Source of the DNA: Plantago elongata
Taxonomy: Eukaryota > Streptophyta > Magnoliopsida > Lamiales > Plantaginaceae
Length of the DNA stretch: 25,162 nt
Direction: 5' to 3'
Assembly: GCA_036897095.1 (NCBI GenBank)
Contig: JAYMSP010002277.1
Span: 1-25,162 of the forward strand
The position numbers and the translations under genes were made by a program. How positions within the stretch are numbered: position 1 is the stretch's first letter; every line of letters starts with the position of its first letter. A model generated the notes under the pieces. The model was not told where the DNA came from and did not search any database. It saw only the letters and a list, made by a program, of their open reading frames with translations. Below, piece by piece: positions 1 to 9,764 of this stretch.

Positions 1-701
1 TTCAGGACGTTCCGGTAGATTGGATTGTCCCGTTCTCTCATAGTTTCTACTACTGCAATTTGTTTGTTTCGTGATGGCCTTTTATTTTATTGAAATTTCT
101 TTTCATTTTCATGCATTCACCAAAAGGCCCAAAAATATGTTGAATGAAAATTTTAGGAAAGTATTTGTGCGCAGTGCAGAAGCTCAATAAGGAATTAAGG
201 AATGTTTGTACACTTTTATGGTAATTAATCGTAAACACTAAAGGTTAATCCAATCAGGTTAGGATTTGAATCACAATTATTTCAGAAGTACATTAACCAA
301 TCAATGTGCCAATTTAAAGAAAGTAGTAGGCTAGTAGCAGTACAAAAATTATTATTATTATTTACTTGCGAGCTTCTCATGATCATAAAGAATTAATTGA
401 TAAAATTATAATTTCTTACTTATAATAAATGAATAATAATTAAATTTTAATTAAACTGTGTGAAATTTATATTTAATATAGTACATAATTAAATTTTTAA
501 AAGATCTTGTAAGTGCTGTTAGATTAAATAGAGTAGTGACTGAGTTTTCAAAAAAAAATAGTCTATATATCTCAACTAAAATTATTAAGTCCAATCATTA
601 AATTTGCGGTGAGCTATGTCTTTAGAAATGTTGATGGTGCAAAAAGTAAAATTCGGATCAAAATAGAATTTGAAAAAAATTGAGGAATAAAATAACATGC
701 C

Positions 702-739
702 AAAGCAAAGTTAATACTTCAAAGCAAAGTTAATACTTC
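702..739. repeat. 19-bp perfect tandem duplication
   Basis: The unit AAAGCAAAGTTAATACTTC occurs twice, back to back, at 702-720 and 721-739 without a mismatch. It lies just left of the possible foldback element, and its perfection suggests a recent slippage or repair event. Confidence 0.9.
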
Positions 740-749
740 GTATATTTCA

Positions 750-1175
750 GGACAGCCGACGGCCATATTGTCGTTGGCTTCTTTTATGTCAGCTGGTCCA
801 CCCCATTTTTTTTAATTTATAATTTATTAAATATATAATATAAAAATATAAAAATTATACCAATTTTCATGATTTTTGTTCTTTACAAATAGAGACCACT
901 TTTGACTATATTTTCATTATTTTAATTTTACGATTTTTAAACGTGTATTTGAACCTTAATAAAATAAATTCTAAAACTCGTTTTAAAGATGCAATTTAAT
1001 TCGTTTCAACATCCAACCAGTTCTTAGAATATTTAAAACTTATTAAAAAAATAATAAAATAATTAAAAAAACACCATTCACCATCGTCTCGATGACCCAA
1101 TGGACAGAATTTTCGACTGCAGTGGTCATCGCCAACGACCGCTACTATTCACGGTCGCTCCAACGACCCATTGGA
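750..1175. mobile_element. Possible foldback/MITE-like element with GC-rich arms
   Basis: Two GC-rich patches flank an AT-rich core of about 300 bp. The left patch (about 750-800) contains GTCGTTGGC and a 'GACGGCC' stretch. The right patch (about 1125-1170) contains the reverse complement GCCAACGAC followed by a 'CACGGTCGCTCC' stretch. The arms align imperfectly as inverted repeats over roughly 35-45 bp. I could not define a target-site duplication, so the boundaries are approximate and the class is unknown. Confidence 0.3.
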
Positions 1176-1406
1176 GTGGTCTAAGGAGTACATAAAATGA
1201 CATGCTCCGAAATTCAAAACTCACAAATAATTAGTAATTTCTTTCAAAGTTTTCTCAATCAGTAATTACAAAACTAAGATAAAATTCAAATTACAAAACA
1301 AGCGTGAAAACTGGTGCAAGAACCTCCTCTATATAATGTAAGCATGTAACAGTATATGACTGCAGTTCCAGATTGTTTTATGATATTAAAAGTGCCGGTA
1401 CATATA

Positions 1407-4400
1407 TCAGTTTCTCCTACCCTTTTTACCATTGCCATTTTTGCCATGGCCACTTCTCCCATTGCCACTTTTGCCATGGCCACTTTTGTCATAGCTACTT
1501 TTGCCATTGCCACTTTTGTCATGGCCGCTTTTGCCAAACTTCTTCCCCTTCTTATTGGATTTGCTCTTGAGGTAAGAAACTCTGTCTGCTTTCTTTTGCC
1601 TTTCTTTGCGAACTTGCTCCTTGTCTTTGATCTCCGAGCGGACATGAGCATTTGGCACTGCCCCCTTCTGATTTCTTCCACCCTTGAACTTTCGGTAATC
1701 TCCAAGAAAACCAGAACGACCTGCCCAACAAAAACCTAAATGTAAATAACATATTCTTCTAGTGATGTTACTACTTGCTATACTACCATACTCGTTAGTC
1801 AAGCTCACCTGCCGAACTAGGAGTTGCTCCAGCAATTGTATCATCATTTGTTCCTCTGAGTGATACTTTCTTGTGTGACTGTGCTTGCCATTTCTTGTAT
1901 ATACCCGTTTTGTTGGCTTTTGATTTCGCACCGCTTTCTGTTTTTATCTATAAGCGATGATACACACATTATTAAGATAATAAAGACGGAAGCCATTAGC
2001 AATGACCTGAAGAAAACACACACATATTAGCAATGACCGAAAAATACCTTGCCGCTAGCAGTGACACGGTCTCCATTGTTTAGCTTAACATACTTCTTGC
2101 TCCTCTGTCAAGGAAATTAGCACCAACAAAATTACATATAATCAGGAGATCTACTTTGGGAGGCGAAGACACACTTTTTAAAGAGGGAGGTCGAATGAAT
2201 GCTGATGAATCTATAGGCTAATTACCTTATCCCAATGATAATTAGACTTCTGTTGCCGCAGCCCTGTACTATCATCAGCATCCAGATCAAGAACAGCAGC
2301 TTCCAACCTGAACATTTCATATTTTGAAGTCCAAAGTCACTTCAAGCCTTCAAGGAGATATATAATTATAGAAATAAGTTAAATATCAGTTATATCTAAT
2401 TCTTTACCTGTTCGATTCAAATCCGTTGGATGCCACTGTAAGCCCTGCTTCAAAATGCTGAACAATTGAAGTTTTGAAAAGTTAGCTTGCATTTAAGATA
2501 GTTTTCTCGATTGTAAGTACCGGAGCTCTACCAGAAACTAACAACTGTTACTAACTAAGCTGTAATCATACAATAGCAGGTAAAAAAGTACAACTATGAA
2601 TAATTTCATAGAACTAGCAACTACTGGTAAATTATGTGAAAATTGGAGTAAAGTAATCACCTGATTCGTAGGCACTGAACTTATGAAATACTCTTCGTCC
2701 TTAAAGTTCTGTGCCTTCCTTTTGGCACCAGAAACTGTTGCAGCAATTATAATTAGTTCGGAACTTAAAGAGCACCTATTTAAATATACAAAAACTTGGA
2801 GGGTTCATATATCCCAAGTATCCTATTGTGGGGTGGGGGAGATTTAAACGTTCAATCAAGCACCTCGTTTCCGCTTATCTTTTGATGGACCTACAGCTGG
2901 TTCATCTTCCTCAGCTTCAACGTCCTATACAAGTAAAGAGAACATAGACAAGATGCACGTTAGTGCTTAGAAAAACATGATTATATTTAGCAGTGTGGGA
3001 TTACCAACTTGAATTTAATGACTTCAAAATTGTCCGTGAAAGTCGGTACTGGAGAGAAGGGTTGAGAATTGAGATAATGGCTCAATAGCATTGGTATTGG
3101 GAATGAGATTATGAACACACTAAGTAGGCAGGCATAGAGAAAACATTTTTGGGTAAGAATGAATACACAGAGCCAGAATCCACAATGTGCAACACAAAAA
3201 TGAATCTATATCCAAATAAAATCAAGAGAAAGGGGTGAATGCACAAAACAATGTGGCAACTGGCAACTATGCAATACATCCAATCAGATGCAATAGCATA
3301 AACCCAAAAACCATAAGAATAGATGTTCTCAGGCATAAAATGACATATGTCAGCCTAAATAATGACGTCCAAACTATCGGAAAACAAATGCTGAAATCAC
3401 AAGGCAATTCAGACAACTAATCCGTGAAAAGAGTATCTGCCTAATATAGCATATTCCTAATAGAAAGATACATAGATAATTTGTAAACCCGAGAGATCAT
3501 AAGCAGATATTAAATATATTACAGCACCGAGAGAGCTTCGGAGGCAGGCACTAGCAAGTATTAAATAGATTACAGCACCGAAATAGCTTCAGAGGCGAAC
3601 ACACCCCTTTTCTCTCTCAAAATAAAAATTAATATGGCACCACCATTCCTCAGTCATTCTCAAAATGCTGAAAGTTATTGTCCTAAAACAACAAAAATGC
3701 TGAATCCATGAAACCTCAATCAACTAACAATTTGACAGGCTCTGTGTAGGTACAAGTTAGCACAAATGCACCTATCAAAACACATTCGAGTATTTGACAG
3801 GGTCCATATAGGTGCAAGTCAGTACAAGTGCAAATATCAAATACACAAATCTCAAAAAGAGAGAAAATCTAATGCAAGAGCAACCAAAGATAGTAGTCCA
3901 AAATAATATCAGGCTGCCTGCAAGGGATTCAAGCTATGTGCTCAAGCAAGTAATTTGAGAATTACAAATTCCAACTGTAGAGTTATTTATCCAATATCGG
4001 AAGATAAACTGATACTCCTAATTTTAATACTTGAAGTTTTAGCAACTCAAACACTTCATTTTATTTGGCATTATCCCTGTTGATTTATAGGTATCTGGTT
4101 AAAAGTGAAAATATATGTCTAACTTTAAATTGGCAAAAACAGAAATATTATGCAAAAAGTAGGACTCTAAATATTATCAACAGGTTACACTTATGCTAAA
4201 ACTTCAAGTATTAAAAATACAAGAGAGTATTGATCAATAAGTTAATGGCAATCAATATGCTGACTTGATTCACTGACACATTTAATATAAGGAACATCTA
4301 TGAACGCATAATAACCTTTAGTTAAGACAATTACCTTTTCAAGCTGATCTTTAGAACGCTGCTCCCGAACTTTATTAATAACCTCCTCATGGACTGCTCG

Positions 4401-6541
4401 TTTTACCTTCATAATATCAACCCATTGTCTAGCAGCTCCCTGTAATTTTCTCCTCATTTTATTTGAGCAATCATAAAATGTACTTGCAAGGGGAAAGCGC
4501 ATCCATATTTTGCACGATATCAAGTAGTGGAAAATGAAGGAGCTGGCAATACCTTGTGATCTTTTGGTTTAGCATTTTCACCTTCAGTTTCCAGAACAGT
4601 TTTCTTAGGTCTGTAGGAAATTCAGTGAACTTAAATTAGAATAATCACCATCAGAGTGATTTTTTCTAATCACAAGATTAAAAGGGTTACTCTGAAATTA
4701 CCTAAATGTTTTCAGGCGTTCCGAGAAGGCTATTGCTGTCAGTTCGTCACTGCATAGAATATGATTAAACATTGGATGTAAACCCTCACGGGGTAACTTT
4801 TTAACTCTCTTGATAGACTCCCTTGCAGGTTTTTCTTTCGTCTTCGTATACAATGCAAACGCTTTCGCACAGGGTCTCAGCAAAGCATTCAAGTCTGTTG
4901 AAGCATCGATAATTTCTCTAACTCTGTCAGCGGTTAGATCTAGGACTGTCTGGGGAAAACGACCATAGACGGTTTCTCCACTATTGAGTGCTTTCTCTAT
5001 CTTAGCCACGGCACCATCCTTATCTTGCAACACTTCTTCTTCAGAAGGAGCAGCACTAATTGGTTTTGAGAGGAAGAGATGTAGATCTAACACATGGGGC
5101 ATTTCTTCATGCGTAACAAATGAAAAAGCTGTACCCTTGCGACCGGCCCTAGCAGCACGTCCAACACGATGTACAAATAGCTTAGGTTTAGGAGGGAAAT
5201 CGAAATTAATTACATTATCAAGTAAAGGGATGTCGATTCCCCTAGCAGCCACATCTGTCACTATTAGGAGCATGGTCTTTCTAGCCCTGAACTTTGATAC
5301 ATGCATTTTGCGGGCATCTTGATCCATATCACCATAGCAAACGGATGCAACAATACCCTCCTCCTGAAGTAGAGTACTGATAAACTCAACATGGTATTTA
5401 GTAGAAACAAAGACCAATGTCTGCTGCTCAGCACTTATCTGCTCTCTTATCAAATACAACAAAGCAGCATGTTTTTCCTCCTCCCTTAGAGTGAAAAAGG
5501 CAAGCTTCAAATCTGGACTAATCTTCGTCTCCAAATCAAGCCTCACTAGTTGAGGGTCCCTCAGACCAGCTTTGGCAAATTCCTTCAATGCACTTGGCAT
5601 AGTGGCACTAAATAGCAAAGTCTGCCGATTCTCACCCAACTTTGAGAGAATTTGATGCAATTGCTCCGCAAACCCCATGCTGAAAAGACAATCAGCTTCA
5701 TCAAACACCACATACTCTACAGTACGCAACGACATGTCCACAATCTCTTCAAGATGGTGCATAAGCCTACCAGGAGTTGCAATAATGCAATCCGGATTCT
5801 GCGATAGCTCCTCAAACTGACTCTCCATACTATCCCCACCAACCACCAACGCAGAGCGTAAATCTACAAAATACACAACACAGTTCACTACTACCTTCAC
5901 ACTGCAAAAATCAACCAAACTCAATACAGCAAACATAAAGCTAAAATTCCTGCTGCAACCAAAAAAATGTGAACAATAGAACTCATAATGCCAAGAGTAA
6001 CATAATACTAATTCAATAGAACTCAATGAAGCGCAAGTCAGTTAGTAATACCCTTCCCCTCGAAGCAACTGATCGGGTTCGAGTCACATTTGCCGTTTCA
6101 AAAATAAAAAACTAATTCAACAGAACTCATAATGCCAAGAGTAACATAATAGTAATCCAATTTCACAATCGCCGAACCTGTGTAACGACCGAGCTCTTTC
6201 GTGAACTTATAAGTCTGGAGGGCCAAGTCACGGGTAGGAGAAAGGATTAGAGCCCTGACGCCAGCCTGAGGAACGTGCTGCTGGAGCTTCTGGAGCATGG
6301 GGACGAGAAACGCCGCCGTTTTGCCGGAACCAGTCCGGGCCATGGCGACGACGTCGTATCCAGATAGAATCAACGGCATCGTTTTCCGCTGAATCGGCGT
6401 TGGGACCTGGTAACCTTTCCTTTTGACGCCATTGTAGACATTGGGGCACAATCCGAGGGACTCGAATCCACCGGATTTCGACTTCTTCGATTGAGTTTGG
6501 CGCTTCTTCAGCTCCGATTTTGAGGCGGCGAGTATTGCCAT
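1407..6541 (-). CDS. RH29: DEAD-box ATP-dependent RNA helicase 29 (Dbp10/DDX54 type)
   Basis: This gene encodes an ATP-dependent RNA helicase of the Dbp10/DDX54 family, which acts in the nucleolus in 60S ribosomal subunit assembly. My model has 11 exons: 6541-6178, 5863-4702, 4610-4553, 4439-4335, 2924-2864, 2734-2661, 2457-2408, 2307-2226, 2104-2048, 1947-1809 and 1720-1407. They total 2466 nt, or 821 residues, close to the length I recall for Arabidopsis RH29. All introns are GT-AG and phases agree. Visible motifs are the Q motif ending PTPIQ (to residue 51), ARTGSGKT (68-75), PTRDLAL (102-108), ATPGR (150-154), DEAD (176-179), SAT (207-209), TDVAARGID (324-332) and [11 protein letters not shown] (353-363). 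The C-terminal part keeps the family blocks [39 protein letters not shown] and [11 protein letters not shown]. The tail differs from the usual Gly/Arg-rich end: it is seven KSG(H/N)G-like pentads. Confidence 0.95.
1428..1532 (-). repeat. Coding minisatellite, 7 x 15 bp, in the RH29 C-terminus
   Basis: This segment of the last RH29 exon consists of seven 15-bp units. On the coding strand they encode [30 protein letters not shown] and KNGNG, directly before KKGRRN and the stop. Because the unit is a multiple of three, copy number can change without breaking the frame. The result is a basic, glycine-rich, low-complexity tail, plausibly an RNA-contacting or nucleolar-retention segment; that role is an inference from composition. 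Confidence 0.92.
3508..3600. repeat. 51-bp imperfect tandem repeat in RH29 intron 4
   Basis: Two copies of a block beginning TATTAAATA, containing ATTACAGCACCGA and ending near 'GCTTC.GAGGC', start at 3508 and 3559. They differ at a few positions. The repeat is inside the 1410-bp fourth intron (4334-2925), which is by far the longest intron of the gene. Confidence 0.85.
3729..3852. repeat. 62-bp imperfect tandem repeat in RH29 intron 4
   Basis: Two copies starting near 3731 and 3793 share TTTGACAGG, a TAGGT.CAAGT block and a 'CAAATGCACCTATCAAA / CAAGTGCAAATATCAAA' end. The spacing is 62 bp. Divergence of the copies suggests an older duplication than the 51-bp pair upstream. Confidence 0.85.
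4022..4216. mobile_element. MITE-like foldback element in RH29 intron 4
   Basis: The first 23 bases (4022-4044) are the exact reverse complement of the last 23 (4194-4216), enclosing 149 bp of AT-rich DNA. A second inverted pair lies further in (CCTGTTGAT near 4078, ATCAACAGG near 4176), so the segment could fold into a long hairpin. The size, terminal inverted repeats and intronic position fit a non-autonomous DNA transposon. A TA dinucleotide at both inner flanks is compatible with a Tc1/mariner-type duplication, but the family is not clear to me. Confidence 0.6.
5974..6157. repeat. 40-bp direct repeats bracketing a SINE in RH29 intron 1
   Basis: A block beginning CAATAGAACTCATAATGCCA at 5974-6013 recurs almost unchanged at 6118-6157, 144 bp apart. 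The SINE-like body lies between the copies. The repeat is longer than an ordinary target-site duplication, so a local tandem duplication probably preceded or accompanied the insertion. Confidence 0.85.
6007..6129 (+). mobile_element. Short tRNA-derived SINE with target-site duplications
   Basis: The body (6026-6110) contains an A-box-like stretch (AAGTCAGTTAGTAATA) and a good RNA polymerase III B box (GGTTCGAGTCA) and ends in an A-rich tail (AAAAATAAAAA). It is flanked by near-identical 19-bp direct repeats, ACTAATTCAAYAGAACTCA, at 6007-6025 and 6111-6129, as expected for a target-site duplication. It lies in the first intron of RH29, in the opposite orientation to the gene. At about 85 bp it is short for a SINE and may be the tRNA-related head only. 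Confidence 0.65.
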
Positions 6542-6579
6542 TCCGGCCAGTGCTGAAGGTATTGGAGACGAAGTAGCTC

Positions 6580-6602
6580 AGGGTTTAAAGTTTAAACCCT
6601 AA
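6580..6602 (-). promoter_or_regulatory. Telo-box palindrome upstream of RH29
   Basis: AAACCCTAA lies at 6594-6602 and its inverted partner AGGGTTTA at 6580-6587, forming a near-perfect 21-bp palindrome centred about 50 bp before the RH29 start codon. Telo-boxes (AAACCCTA) are a known hallmark of plant ribosomal-protein and ribosome-biogenesis promoters. The position therefore fits the helicase's presumed role. Confidence 0.75.
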
Positions 6603-6603
6603 A

Positions 6604-7264
6604 TAATTTACATTCCCAAATTTGTTTCCATATTTTATACTGCAAGTGATTTTAAAATAAAAAGGGATACTACTTACATAATTACAAACGGGTTCATGGC
6701 AATTTACCACTTTGTATTTGTCATAAAGCGCGGAATGATCCCTGTATTAATTTTAAAAGCGATTTGCCCCATATATTGATTTATTAGTTGCAACTTGCTC
6801 CTTTTAATATAATGTCACCATTTACCACTAACTTTTTAGCTCCATAAATTTTTTTATAAAAAACTTAATATGAACACGCATATTTTTAAAGACATAGCTG
6901 GTTTGAGAAGCTCATCTGGTTAACAACATGTTCATAAAAAAAAAAAGCAATCACCAACTAGCTTTTTAGCTAGTTTTGCAAAACAGAGCCAATATTTTGT
7001 TAAATTTAATTAAATGTGTTAATTTTTTTTGTAAGATTTTATGTATTACTCTTTTGTATTTTTAATTTAAAAGGCAAATTATCCATTTGTATTTTTTTAT
7101 TGTTTGACCATTTATATATGTTATACGAGCCAGATTACCCCTTTGCATTATTTTTATTAATTTAATCCCTTAAACTTTTGTACAATATTATTAGATCTAT
7201 GAACAATTAGTCAATTAGTATATATCATTTGATAAAAAATATATATATAATCAAATTTAGCAAT
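6604..7264. other. AT-rich intergenic DNA between RH29 and the LINE remnant
   Basis: No gene or clear element is visible here. The stretch is strongly AT-rich with poly-T and poly-A runs. It presumably contains the distal RH29 promoter, which reads to the left. Confidence 0.55.
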
Positions 7265-7883
7265 TAAATAGATTAGTAAGTGCTTATTTCGGATAAAGCA
7301 GCTGAGCTGGGAGATTAATATGCGCATGCATCCAAATCTAGCTCGGAATCAACGAGCTCATTGGGAGAAACCACATGCCACCTGGATGAAGCTTAATGTA
7401 GATGGAAGTTGTAAACCTGATCAAAATGTTGGATCAATTGGTGGTGTCCTGCGAGATTGTGAAGGTCGTTGGGTTTGGGGATTCACAGAAACCATCCTAC
7501 AACCTACGGTAAATGACATGGAATAGGAGAGAATTTTAAAGGGGTTGTTCCTTGCTTGGATCAGCGTATCCCACGTCTCATTGTTGAAACAGACTCTCAG
7601 AACGTCTTCGGCTGGATCATGGAAGTCGAAGAACCACCCCCGGAGTGTGTATATATTCAAGGTGGGAACAATGCAAGACTCTTCTGCATAATCCATGGAA
7701 TGTGGAAGTGTTGAAGATTAATAGGTTGGCGAACGTCTCTGCCGATCACCTAGCTAGTCTAGGATGCGATAGGAATTTTGGGACGAGACTATGACAAAAT
7801 CCCCCGATTTCTATAATCCCCATTTTAGGGACTGACTCTGACTTTTAAGCTTTAATATATCTTTTTCAGCACAAAAAAAAAAA
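7265..7883 (+). pseudogene. 5'-truncated LINE fragment with RNase H-like domain
   Basis: This is a decayed 3' end of a plant LINE. The first block (from 7320) reads WMKLNVDGSCK, GSIGGVLRDCEG and WVWGF, the start of the RNase H-like (RVT_3) domain that ends many plant LINE ORF2 proteins. An in-frame stop follows NDME. Further domain pieces then appear in other frames: ERILKGLFLAW, LIVETDSQNVFGWIMEVEEPP and NRLANVSADHLASLGCDRNF, the last ending in a stop near 7793. A short 3' UTR leads to an 11-A tail at 7873-7883. No reverse transcriptase domain is present, so the 5' part is missing. I saw no target-site duplication. It is not a functional gene. Confidence 0.8.
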
Positions 7884-8629
7884 TCGCAATCTCTTCCAAT
7901 ATTACACAATACTCTCGAGTTCGTGACCTATTGATACGTTGTGTTTTAGCCTGTCACTCGACTACAAACGTTTTAACTAATGCATTAATTTATCTTATAT
8001 TTATACATTTCATGCACAAAATTTAATGTATCTAAATATATGATAAAAGTGATGGTTTAAAATGAAGAAATGATATGCCACATATAACAAAATATGTGTT
8101 TGCTAATTCCCTCCAAAAATAAATTATTATTAATTCACTAAATTTTCATATTGGAAAGTTGTACCTCTAAGAATCAATAATTAGTTATTAAAGTTCCCTA
8201 TTTACATGGCTATGTTATTTTAAACTATATTTGAAAGTAGGTTAAACAACTTCAAACGTGGTTAATATTGCCATGATATTTGTTAGTAGGATAAACTAAA
8301 GCATACTCCAGTACAATATGTTTTGTTTATCCTCTCTCCATTTGCTTTTTTACTCCAATATCAATCTTTCATTAATAGTGAAGGTACTTATTTTGTGAAG
8401 AAAAACTAATATATATTACTAACTAAGTCATAAGAAATTAAACTAACTGAATACATACATATGTGTATTAAACAACTTCATTACATTTTACGGATGTGAG
8501 AAATTTTTTCATATGGAAAATTAGTAACAAATTGAAATGTTTAAATCTATTTGTTACATGTATTACATCAAATTTATTAAAATTATTCGCAGATCAATAA
8601 ATACATAGTCACATAACTCATTAGATCAA
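7884..8629. other. AT-rich intergenic DNA
   Basis: I see no coding region, RNA gene or clear element in this stretch. It is AT-rich and dense in stops on both strands. Confidence 0.5.
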
Positions 8630-8760
8630 TATATTACAAAACTATCATACACTAGAACACAAAGATCTTCGGTGGGAATTGAACTCATGACATATGGGAT
8701 CATGAATTCATGACACATCAACCTAACAAAATGAGCTAGGCCTCATTGGCACACGTATTT
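8630..8760 (-). mobile_element. tRNA-derived SINE-like element, reverse orientation
   Basis: Read on the minus strand, an A-box-like sequence TAGCTCATTTTGTTA (plus 8724-8738) is followed about 40 nt later by a B-box-like GAGTTCAATTCCC (plus about 8672-8684). These are the two internal RNA polymerase III promoter boxes of a tRNA-derived SINE. The start (near 8755) and the 3' end are not sharply defined, and I could not establish a target-site duplication. An old diverged copy is likely. Confidence 0.5.
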
Positions 8761-9264
8761 TATTAGATGATGTGTTCTCCTACCATACATGCATTAATCT
8801 TAATTACTTAACACATTTAATTAAAATATTAGTATAAAATGTTTCACTGTTCAATTTATAGATATTTAGTTATAATTGAACTTTTGTGATGGTATCACTA
8901 AAAACTTAGGAACTCAATTTAAACCCATGTTTTGAATTCGAACAGTAAGTTAACTCTAAGAATGTTCTGATAATTTCAATTTGAAAGTCCAGAGTGACTG
9001 GTAAATTCAACTTTAGTAATTGAATCATTTCAACTTAAGAACCAATTTGAATGGCAGAATAACTCTAAGTATAGAATAATTGAAAATGTAAGCAATACTA
9101 TATGCAAAAATATGCTAAGAATGTGATAATTAAATATGAGATATCAACTTGAAGGGTAAGCAAATTATAATAACGGGATCAATACAATTTGAAAATGACA
9201 TTAAAATAAGAAGAAGAAAACCATACTATATGATGAAAAAGACTAGGAAAAATCAGTATTTTCA

Positions 9265-9625
9265 ATCCCGATGAGATCCTACTATCCCGGTGTGTTTTGG
9301 CACCTGGGCGGGATTGCATACCCATCCCGGGAAGCATAGCATCCCGGGCAGGATTGCAGCCAGGTTCCCGGATGTTCCGGATGCGATATTAAAGTTTGGG
9401 GGTAAATTGGCATCTAGCTCAATTAAAACCTAATAGATTGCAATTTTATAAAGTTCAAATTCATTTTTCTTCAATTTCTGACTTTTTACACATTAATTGA
9501 GTTATTTATGTGGTTTTGAGTTTATATTGTTATGTATTGTATATAATATATTTAAATTTAGTATCCCGGAAGCGCGGTCCCGCTATCTCAGTTTTTTTGG
9601 TTGGGCGTGACGCGACGCGATCCGG
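9265..9625. other. GC-rich patches with clustered ATCCCGG motifs
   Basis: Two GC-rich patches stand out from the AT-rich surroundings. The left patch (9265-9390) has ATCCCGG at 9284, 9323 and 9341, with CGGGAT and repeated GGATTGCA blocks between. The right patch (9562-9625) has one more ATCCCGG and CG-rich sequence GACGCGACGCGATCCGG. An AT-rich core separates them. Motif clusters in both orientations near two ends resemble subterminal transposase-binding repeats of a DNA transposon, but I cannot identify terminal repeats or assign a family. Confidence 0.35.
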
Positions 9626-9764
9626 AATTAACAAGACTGGGGAAATTATACTTCAGAGTTAACAACTCAATTCGAAGGGTAAATCTTATGATCTGGATAA
9701 TTTAAATTGATAACTCAATTCGTATAGGCGCACATAAACTTAACGTAAAAAATGTGAAGGGCAC

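Larger units (their letters stand above)
1..1190. other. AT-rich intergenic DNA downstream of RH29
   Basis: I see no convincing gene here. The DNA is AT-rich with many short homopolymer runs and stops in all frames. It contains a 19-bp perfect tandem duplication at 702-739. It also holds a possible inverted-repeat element between about 750 and 1175, listed separately. A 62-residue open frame at 50-238 has no recognisable motif and looks like chance. Confidence 0.6.

Noticed and set aside
1356-1739. A 127-residue plus-strand frame rich in 'FAMATF' repeats
   Set aside because: It is the opposite strand of the RH29 last exon minisatellite; the RH29 reading has splice sites and family homology.
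4984-5322. A 112-residue plus-strand frame
   Set aside because: It is a shadow of the large RH29 exon 2, where the helicase motifs are on the minus strand.
7320-7526. A possible small RNase H gene
   Set aside because: The domain continues in other frames after a stop, and a poly(A) tail follows, which fits a LINE relic and not a host gene.
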